Shown one piece after another: positions 55,253 through 64,000 of a stretch of DNA of 64,000 bases. The notes under the pieces were generated by a model, which saw only the letters and a program-made list of their open reading frames with translations, was not told the DNA's origin and ran no database searches. The position numbers were made by a program, and so were the translations under genes. Every line of letters starts with the position of its first letter. Position 1 is the first letter of the stretch. Location: positions 10,484,471-10,548,470 of the forward strand of contig OZ017767.1 of NCBI GenBank assembly GCA_963969345.1, given 5' to 3'. The DNA is from Turbatrix aceti (lineage: Eukaryota > Nematoda > Chromadorea > Rhabditida > Panagrolaimidae).

Positions 55253-58200
55253 ATGAACAACAAGGGCCCAATTGTTCGACTTCGTGCCAAGACCCACAGT
55301 CGATCTCCTAAACCATTCAATCGGGTCTCGGTTACCGGTTCGATGGGTGTTCAACGGTGAGTGAAAAATATTTTAGGGCAAAAAAAAAATTTTTTTCGGA
55401 TTTTTAAAAATCGGATTTTGTATATCCTGTCTGATTTTAATTTGTCGTTAAGCAAAAAATTGATTAAAAACAAAAAAAATCTAAACAAATTTTTTTGAAA
55501 ACCAAATTTTTTTTATATTTTGAAATCCGGATTTCATATATCTCAGAAATCAGATTTCATATATCCATCCTTTCTGTCATTGAGAAAATTTTTTTGCACG
55601 GTTTTTTAAATAGGAAAAAATTTATTTAAAATTTTTTTGAAAATCTCTAAAATCGGATTTCATATATCCTCTATCCCGAACATCAGATGTGTCGTCATAA
55701 TCTCACATTCACTATTCAGTCAGGGATCGAATGTTTGTTTATGCAAATTCCGAGACAATAGGGACACGAGACCCCCCAGAAGTGTAGGCAGACTGTGATG
55801 TGGCTGGTGTGAGAGTGGACATTGTATGTATACGTAGCTTTCGACACCCTCCAAAAATTCACAATTGTTCACAAGGATCCGGGGATGACATGTCACAGGA
55901 GGGCGCGAGAGAGAGTTTGTTTGTTTACTTTTTCTCGCATCTGCTGCTGCGCCGAACGACGGACTTGGCCGGCAGGCAGCGAGCCGTTTGGCCCTTGGGG
56001 GAACGGGGCAGGGGTGCTCGTTTTACTCTCGGAACGTTTATGTCATCCTAACCTCCATTTTCCATGACGTTCATCCATGCATCGTCTCGCGCGCGCGGGG
56101 GGCCAGCCAGTTGGCCAGGTGTTCGTTTACACACACCTCTGCAAGATTCTGTTCTTGGTTCTTGGAATTTGTTACCCAGCATTACTTCTTGCGATTTTAA
56201 TTTTAACCATTTTATTTTATTTATAACAAAATTAAAAAATAAATTTGGCACAAATTTTTTTGGTGGTTTTAAGAAATATAGAATATCCGATTTTTTTTTC
56301 AACTTTTAAATTAGATTTTTTTTCTGAAAAAAATTGTTTAGACTAATAAAAAAATTCCTAAAGTCTGTAATTGATAAAAAATTTGTCATGTTTTCGAACG
56401 GATTTTTTTCAAATTGTCTACAGAGAAAAAAAAATTTTTTCATTCGGATAATAATTTTTTTTCAAATTTTAGTTTTTTTTGTGCTTGATTTTTTAAATTT
56501 ACGTATAATTTTTTGAAAGTATTTTCCACTCGGGATCACCTAGAATATCAAATTAGCATTAAGTGGATTTTTTTAAATAAAAATTTTTTTCATTTTAAAT
56601 TTCTGTTTTTTTTTAATGTTTTTCATGTTCAATCAGCTTCAAAGACCATGTTTTTTGATTTCCACCTTTATCACCACAATTTTTTTATTACCTACCTGGC
56701 ATGTTTACCATTCCCACGGTGCACATTTTTGGGTGGGTTAATTATTTTTGTGGGGTGAGATGTGCTTCTATCGCCATTCCGACCGACTGATTACCTGTGT
56801 ACCTGACTCGTCTCATAAACACGAATATTAGCAATCATCGGCCATCGTCGAGCGTTCATCCATCGCTAGCGACTATCTTTGCCCCCCCTCCTCCTGTCTG
56901 CGTTGTCCCGGTCGATTCGTATTGTGTATACAAAAATACTTGAATGGCATGCCGATGTGGTGCTAAAAAGTTTGACCGAAAATACTTACCACCGCGACAT
57001 GTGATGTGACGGCGGCTGACTGTCAGACGAGACGAGACGCGCGCGGCACAGAGGAAGAAGAAGAGATGAGATACGCGCGCGCGCAACTTTTTTTTTACAA
57101 TCGCATTTTCATTGGCATCTCTTGCTTCCTTCGTCGGTCTTCGGCACAACTGTTTTGATGTTTGGGAGGGGAAGAAGCGGGAGATGACCGGATGAAGAGG
57201 GCAAGCGGCAAAAGCCAGGTCACTCACTCGCAGCCGAGTCAGAGTTGCGATGGGGTTGCGACCTGACATGAGCGTTGCCGAGCGTTTGTTGACGATCTGA
57301 AAACTTTGCTTTTGTGCTTTTTTTACGTTTCAGTATCAAAATTTTTTTTTGATGATTAAAAAAAATTTTGGGTTGCTAATTTTAATTTTTTGTTTTTTTT
57401 AAACGTTTTGCAAAAATTATAAACTTTTTAATTAACAATTTTTTTGCCCATTTGAAAAAAAATACGGTATCGTAAAATTTTTTTATCTATTTCGTTAAAT
57501 ACGATCCGGGTCGTCTTTGAAGTACAAAACTTATTTCCCAGCAATTTGATTTTTTTCTTTATTTCTTTTTTTTGTTTTTTGTTCAAGTTTTTTTCAATAT
57601 CAAAAAACATTTGTACGGTAAAAAATTTTTCCAATGCATTTTTGAAAATTCTGGCTTAAGCAAAATTTTTTTGAGAGTATTTTTTGGGTTTTTTACGGTC
57701 TTATATTTTTTTCATACCGATTTATTTTCTGAAAACCCGGTCGGAGTCAACTTTGAAGTGCCAAAACTCGTTCTCAAGCAACCTCCCAAATTTTTTGTCC
57801 CATAAACCAGTGCCACATAAAGTGGCATTCAGGGACTTGTGAACCAACCCTGCAAGATGCCATCAAAAAAATTTAATTTTATGTAAACAACCCCAAAAAA
57901 AGATGCATTGCTAATTTTCCCATTATCTACCCCAGATCTACCCCCACCACCCCAGAGCCCACTCCAAGCCGAGTGCCATGTGTTAAAAAAGCCTTCCAGG
58001 ATCGTGCCGTACCTGTGAGGCGTAGTCCATCATGGCACTGCCACTTGGAAGGCGTATTCAGTCCATGTGGCAGTCTCGCACCCCTCTCTCCTGTCACCTC
58101 GCCGGATCGTACACTTATTTATTGGCGTCCTCCTCCGTCGCGTCGCGTTAGGATCACCATGAATCATCGAATGATCATTCGTGCGCCGTCGGAAGACGAC

Positions 58201-61200
58201 GCTTGTAACAGGTGCCGAATCTCAACTGGATTCGTGCAGAAGAGGGAGAAAGAAGGAGGAAAAAGATGTCCATTAATTTGCCTCTAACTACTACAATTGT
58301 CTCCGGTTCAGTCGGAATGGTTGGGATTTATTACCACGCACGCGCGCGCGCATGCGAGGCGCACGATTCTTCCTCCTTCCCCAGTCAGTATGGGGTTGCG
58401 CACTGTCTGCGCTGCGCGGCAGCTTCTTCTTTTTCTGGTCGTTTGTCGTTGTCGTTAGCGTTGGCGAAATCTTGATCTGGATTGCTTTATGCATTTTTGA
58501 AGCTGGTTTCGGATTCTAGGGGATTTGCAATTTTCCAAACATGAAAAAAATTTTTAGCTCTTGTTTTCTGCCTTTTGTGAACTCTTCAGAGGTGTTAGAT
58601 TTTTTTTGAACCAAACAGGCCAAAATGGGTGGTCCATGAACAAAAGAAACTATTCTTTTGTTGTCGGGGTTACATACGTTCAAATATGCTTTTCAACACG
58701 GTTTGACATGACAGAAACTTTTATTGTTACGGTTCTTTCCCACATCAAGCTGATTTTGGAGTGATTTCAAATTTTTGAACACAAAAAAACTTTTTCACAC
58801 TTGTTGTGGTTACATGGACCACCCAGGTCCAAAACATTGTTTGGGAGGAAAATGTTCTTGGAAATCGGTCGACGGTAGCGTGGACCACCAAAAAGCAACG
58901 AATTTTTTTTGGTGGAAAAAAATTGCGTTGAAAACTGTTTTCAACAAAAAAAACAACTTTTTTTTCGCACTTCTAAATTAGAATTTTTGGAACGCAAAAA
59001 ATGCACTTTAAAAATGTTTTATCTTTTTTACTCACTTTTTTTTATATAAAAAAATGCAGCTTGGACTACCCAGAACACCTTGTTTTGCCGAATTTTCTTG
59101 TTTCAAAACTTTTTATGTTATTTGCCTTGAACAAATCGTAAAAATCATTTTTATTCTCCTTGATCACTTTTTCTTTGTTTTTGGGATTACAGTGCCCTGT
59201 GTCACGGGCTCGTGCCATCAAAATTGTTTATTACCCGCTTTGCTGATTTTATACCTGTCTGGAGCCACGGCGCCTACCTGTTTTTGTTTTTGCACTAAAC
59301 ATTTTTTCATGACGATTACACATATACATTTGAGCGGGCGGGTCTCTTTTCAAGTCTTTCCCATTACGTCACGCCCTTCCTTATTTCCCTATAACAACCG
59401 TATCGTGCCGCAGACAAATCCTTGCGTAAACTTTTTCCGTTTTGATGGACCACGGTCGACAATCGTCAGATCCTGATCAATCTTGAAAGAGAGTCGTAAA
59501 TTGTGCCGTTAATCTTTTTCGCTTTTTCTCCTGTGCGTGCGCGCGTGGGCAGTTGAAAAAGCATGGCATGCTCGGACTCGGAATCGGACTCATTGCTGGA
59601 CGTCTCGTCGTTGGGTGAGGGTAAGCCGTTAATGGGGGTGTTGTCTGTGAGGTTAAAGGACCGGGACAGGTGGACCCGGGTTGGTGACACTCATAAATAT
59701 ATGTGATTATCGTATTTGGTAGATTGGATCGGGAGTTTTTTTTTATTTCTTTTACGGTCGGGTTGAGTTTTTGGTCGCTTTGATGTGGTTTTTGAGGTGA
59801 AAATGCTTTGATTTTTGATTTCTTCTGTCTGGAAATTTTTCAATTGAAAAATAAATATTAAAAAAAATTTTCAAATTTAAATCTCTAACAAAAAGAATTA
59901 TCAAATAAAAAATGTTAATTTTTTTAATAATCAAACAAATTTGTTTCACACGTAAAAAATATCGCCGATTTTTTAAACAAATTTTTGAAACGGAATTTTT
60001 GGACCAAAAAACTTTTTTTTTGTTAATTTAAAAAAAACAAATTTTCTTTTTTGTCAACAAACGTTTTTCACAAATTTCAAATTTTTTGTAATAATTTGCA
60101 TAATAAAAAATTTTTGTCATTAAAAAACATTTTTTTTTTAATGTTTTTTTGACAATTTAAAAAAATCAAAAGCCCTGTTTCACTTTTCTTCAATCGAACG
60201 TAATTACGCGTTTACAATTTTATACGGTAACAATTTTTTTCTTCTGACATTTTTGTACACAGCTGTACAAAATTTTTTTGTCCTGCAAAAACCGATTTGC
60301 TAATTTATGTACGTTTTCCAATTTTCACTTTACCGATAAATTTGCGACATCACATTTACTTTTCTTTTCTTTCTTTTCTTTTTTTTTTCACTTTTACCGA
60401 TCCACGAACCAAAAATGCCGAAATGCCAATTATGCATAAAAACTAACGATTTCTTTTTTTTTTGTAAACGAGTCGCCGACGCTCGCGGTTGGTTTCAGAT
60501 GTCTGAGGAGGTGGCGATTTTATGGGAATTGAGCGGGGCGCAACTAATTGGTTGTCATCTTGCCGGCAGCGGGTGCTTGAGGTGAAAAAAGGAAAGGCGA
60601 GGTGGAGTTGTACACTTGTCCTTGCTCCTGGAGGGCAAAACAGAACAGGGGACCGCTGCCACCTGCTGATGTTGATGTTGACGATGGTCAGAAGCAAGCA
60701 GCGTTTCTCTTTTTTTTTCTTTTTGTCATGATTGCATTTTTTTGGACACGAGAGGGGTGGAAGGATGAGTGAGTGAGTGCTAAGGAGGAGCGAAGGAGAA
60801 TTGGGGAGAATGCCAGTCGACACCTTGGCATTTGCTGTGCTTTTTTCTTCTTCTTCTTCTTCTTTCCCGCTTTTCAAGTGCTCTTCACTCCGACGCGCCG
60901 ATCAAAGCACCCCACTGACTGTCTCACCGACCCGCCGGTTTACGAGCCTGCGAGCGGGTAAGCATCTCGGGGATTACCCAAATCCGTCGTGTCTTTCATC
61001 CAAATACCGAAGATCTCAGATTTGCAGTTTTTGTGCCATGTTGACTCAATACGTTAAAAGACGCTTCTTTCTTTTTCTTTTTCTTCTTTTTTGCCATCTT
61101 TCTCTTTGCATCTTTTTTTTCTGTATTAGAAAACGGTGCGGCCATCGGTAGACCGTTGCAGGATCATATTTCACATTTCCCCTGATCGTAGACGGCGCTC

Positions 61201-63076
61201 CATATGTGCCCCCTCCCAAAACAGTCCAACTGACCTCTCTTGACTCCACTGGAAACCAAAACCACAGCTTATTACACAATCAATTTATGTATATCTACAA
61301 TTTTCGTATGTATCTGTAATGTGTTTGCTTGCTTGATGGCTGTTCGTGTTGTTGTATATGTACTACATTTGCTTGACGGGGAACAGGAGTCAGTTGCATG
61401 GATGTTATGTGTGCGTGTTAGGGTCATTCATTCTTTTCATGTATTTATTTACTAATTTGTGGATGAAATTTTTTTATTCGTGATTTTTTTATGACGGGCG
61501 CGAAATATTTTTTGGCGACATGCGGGTTTTTTTGTTGATAAATTTTGACATAAAAATGTATTTTTTTAACAGTAAAAACATGATTTTATTGTTATTTTTT
61601 TTACAATAAAGTTTTTATATTCTTAATAATTTTTGTCGTTGTGAAAAAAAATTACCGTAGAAACGACCAAAATATTTTTTTTATTTGAAAAAAAAATTTC
61701 ATTTTGCAAAAAAAAAAATTTCGTAAACATAAAAAAGATGCAAAAAAAATAGTTGCTACTTTTGCTTTTTTCCAGAAAAAATTTTAATTACTGTAAAATC
61801 TTATCTGATTTCTTTACAGTCCAAAAACAGTATCCAAACTTGTTACCAGCTGCGCAACATTTTCCCTTGTTTTTTTCGGCCCATTAATTGCGCCAAATTG
61901 CAACACAAAATTATTGGGCGTTTGTTTCTAGTTCAAAAATATTTTTGAGATTGCCATATAAAGATTGGTTGAGTTGAACTGATGCCATCACTGGGACTGA
62001 TTTTATTGGCATCGGCGAAATTGTGGAAATTGTGCCCACCCCACTCTTTCCAGCTATCTGTACCTTCTGTCTTTGCACAAAAGTGCCGGGGCCTTTTCTT
62101 GCTTTTCACATAAAAGTCGACATAAAGTGCTTCACATTTGCCTTTCTTCTCTTTTTTTAAGTATTTCATCTTCAATCGTATCCGCATCCGCGCAACTTGG
62201 GTAGATATAGATAGTTTGACTTGGCCAGGCAGGACATCTGCTTTTCAGTGGATTGCCAGCGCCGACCGGGCAATCGACGTCAAGCGAAAACACTCTTGAC
62301 CAAGTAAAAGAAAGAAAAGGAAAATCACAGCCACCCTCCCAGGTTCAAGGTTGAGGACCGAACTCGCACCCGCGCACCCGCCGCGCCCGCGCAAGGCGAT
62401 CGTTTCTCCTCCTAGCTTCCTCTTTTAATTGTTCCGAGTCCCGAGAGTTGGATGGGATGAATGCGGAGGTGTAATCATGGCTCATGACACCCTAGCGCTT
62501 TTTTTTGCCTTGCCTGCGATTTTGACATGAAAGTCGGAGGCAGACGGGCAAGCTTTTGTTGTGCCCACAGCTTTTGTCTTGTCGTTTGAGTGAGTAGTCA
62601 TCGGGAACTGAATAATTAGCTTGTGTTATTATTACTCTTAATTAGTTGGTCGTCAACCAACCAAATTTCATCCTGCCGACCGACAATTTTTTTTTATAAT
62701 ACATAAATATTTCTGCCCGGATTTCCGTTTTGTCGAAAAAAAATTTTTGTATTGGACGGAAGAAGTTGAATATTTATTTTTTTTGCAGGCTGAGCATCAT
62801 GCTACCTTATTGCACGGAGCAACAGGCGTCTTACGCATTCGTCGGCGCAAGAAGGAATTCGCTTAACTGTGGCTCATATTCATATCCTTGTCGGTTGTCA
62901 ATTCATTCAGATTCCGGTTATAATGGATCTCCGCCTTCGAGCTGGACTCAGGTCAAAAATGAGGTTTGTTTTTTTCTGAACATTTTTTTAGAAAATCATT
63001 TTTTTAATTTTTTTTAGAACAACAACGAGAATTTTGATAACTTTGGAAAAAATCAGAAGCAGAAGCATAAGTCGAG
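55253..63076 (+). CDS. 5' part of a long-intron gene, product unknown (continues past the window)
   Basis: Three exons join in phase: 55253-55356, 62789-62963 and 63018-63076, with a donor GTTTGT after the last. Exon 1 (acceptor TTTTTCAG, then an ATG 15 bases on) reads MNNKGPIVRLRAKTHSRSPK and GVQR. Exon 2 continues LSIMLPYCTEQQASYAFVGA, then RRNSLNCGSYSYPC and HSDSGYNGSPP. Exon 3 reads NNNENFDNFGKNQKQKHKSR. The Arg/Ser-rich, RRNS-containing style suggests a phosphorylated, disordered N-terminal regulatory region. The frame is open upstream of the ATG, so exon 1 could be internal. Intron 1 is 7.4 kb, far larger than others here, and may hide alternative first exons. Product not recognised. 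Confidence 0.5.
55357..59562. other. First part of the large intron of the 55253 gene
   Basis: Very AT-rich with long T and A homopolymers, broken by GC-richer islands at about 55730-56180, 56760-57300 and 57930-58460 that could be regulatory or hold alternative exons. TGTATATCC/CATATATCC words repeat at 55415-55670. The frames in the islands lack convincing splice partners, so none is called. Confidence 0.4.
59563..59620 (+). other. Candidate alternative first exon
   Basis: An ATG opens MACSDSESDSLLDVSSLGE followed by a strong donor (GGTGAGG then GTAAGC). The acidic, Ser-rich beginning looks like a genuine N-terminus. However, its phase (1) does not fit exon 2 at 62789 (needs 2), so another exon would be required. 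On the opposite strand the same region is open for 74 codons, which weakens the call. Confidence 0.25.
59731..59887 (+). repeat. Source-like copy of the 158-bp filler
   Basis: Matches 31567-31724 from GGGAG to AAATCTCTA. Flanks on both sides differ. It lies in the large intron of the 55253 gene. Confidence 0.85.
59888..62788. other. Second part of the large intron of the 55253 gene
   Basis: AT-rich, with more complex islands at 60470-61280 and 61950-62480. In the first island, 60880-60960 ends PPVYEPASG followed by GTAAGC, in a phase that would join exon 2 (GG then G CTG AGC), so it may be an alternative upstream exon. The upstream part of that frame runs through a TTC/TCT run, and support is weak. 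No RNA gene is recognised. Confidence 0.35.
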
Positions 63077-64000
63077 GTTTGTTTTGTATTTTTTGTTTAC
63101 GGTAAAAAATTGGGATGCGTTTTGGAATTTTTCGAATATAAAATTTTTGTTTGATCCATAATTTTTTATTTTTTGTGGATTTTTTTAAAAACTTCAAAAC
63201 TACACAAAAATTTTTTCATTGCATTTTTAACCGTATAGCGCACAATTTTTTTTGTTCTGCTCGTCTGAAAAATTTTTAGCTAAAAAAAATATTTTTTGTT
63301 CACCAACGTTCGCCGTGTTTGTTTTCGTAGAAAAGTGTGTCAGGAGGATGAATATTGTTACGTGTAGTTGTATCCGGAACGGATCATCATCGACATGAGC
63401 TCAGCTCAGTTCGGCGGCGTGAGCATGAGCATCATTATTAGTGGATCATGCCGGGCGGCCGCGGACGGCGAGGAGGCGACGGACGATGGACGATGTCCCT
63501 TGTCTCTTCGTATTTATTTACACGCTCTCCCCCCTCTCGATTTTGTAGATACACACGCGCGCGCGTGTATAAAATATATTAGGCATTTTACATAACAGGC
63601 TGTACACACACATTCAGACGGATAGGGTGTTGGGATGGATGTTCATTTTCATTTTCATTTGATGGAGTATAATAAATTTTGACAAAATTTAGTACCTGAT
63701 TTTATACATCCTGGAATTTTTAAATTTTTTTCCGGTGTGAAAAATGACGTAAAAGGTGCGGGAAAGAAATTATTCTTTTTTTTACAGAAAAAATGTTTGT
63801 TCTCGCAAAATATTAAAAAAAATTTTCAAACGATAAAATGTCAAACTTGATCGTGCGAAAAAAATTTTAATTTAATTTTTTTAAATCTAAATTTTAAATA
63901 ATTAATTTTTGCATGATTTTAAAAATAAATATGCGATGTTTGGAAAAAATTACCATTGAAATCCTAATTTTATTCGTTGTCAAATAAAAATCAAATATTT
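63077..64000. other. Intron or downstream DNA at the right edge
   Basis: Mostly A/T homopolymer-rich sequence. A GC-rich island at 63360-63560 has an alternating GC/AC run near 63550 (CACACGCGCGCGCG) but no exon in phase with 63076. Nothing further is supported. Confidence 0.4.

Overview
The window looks like nuclear DNA of a nematode. Genes are split by short GT-AG introns of about 45-80 bases, start codons often follow a TTTCAG-like acceptor as in trans-spliced genes, and two genes encode nematode-style serpentine (7TM) receptors. There is also a worm-type casein-kinase-1 and several small secreted proteins. Noncoding DNA is AT-rich. The species cannot be named from the sequence.

Layout. 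1-12.3 kb is mobile DNA with passenger genes. It holds the 3' end of one gene, a 1.9-kb MULE-like foldback with a 9-bp target duplication, and an 8.9-kb unit bounded by inverted repeats of about 510 bp. That unit carries a 608-residue secreted protein, a 330-residue 7TM receptor and a 135-residue secreted protein, and two large TTAA-flanked foldback elements are nested in it. A hAT-like element with a perfect 8-bp duplication follows. 12.3-24.4 kb is gene-poor and holds a second 7TM receptor with long introns, a four-exon protein of unknown function, a possible neuropeptide precursor and a probable secreted protein. 24.5-27.9 kb is a TA-flanked element containing a 1-kb tandem repeat and a tRNA-like T arm.

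28.3-51.7 kb is the conserved core: a CK1/TTBK-like kinase (-), a protein with four 23-residue STPR repeats (+), a complete 1612-residue ABCA-type transporter (-), a complete 1346-residue SMC4 condensin subunit (-) and a short CPEB-like RNA-binding protein (+) divergent from SMC4. Exon chains for the last four genes were followed by hand and stay in phase to the stop codon. Past 51.7 kb there is one hAT-like MITE and the start of a gene with a 7.4-kb first intron that leaves the window on the right.

The most striking structure is at 30.7-44.2 kb. The tail-to-tail junction of the STPR gene and SMC4 occurs twice as near-identical 835-bp direct repeats, with the 11.8-kb ABCA segment between them. 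This looks like an insertion with a giant target-site duplication, or a recent template-switch event. The left breakpoint carries a 158-bp filler that also occurs 28 kb away and shares a 5-base microhomology with SMC4. An RTE-like retrotransposon fragment lies at the right breakpoint.
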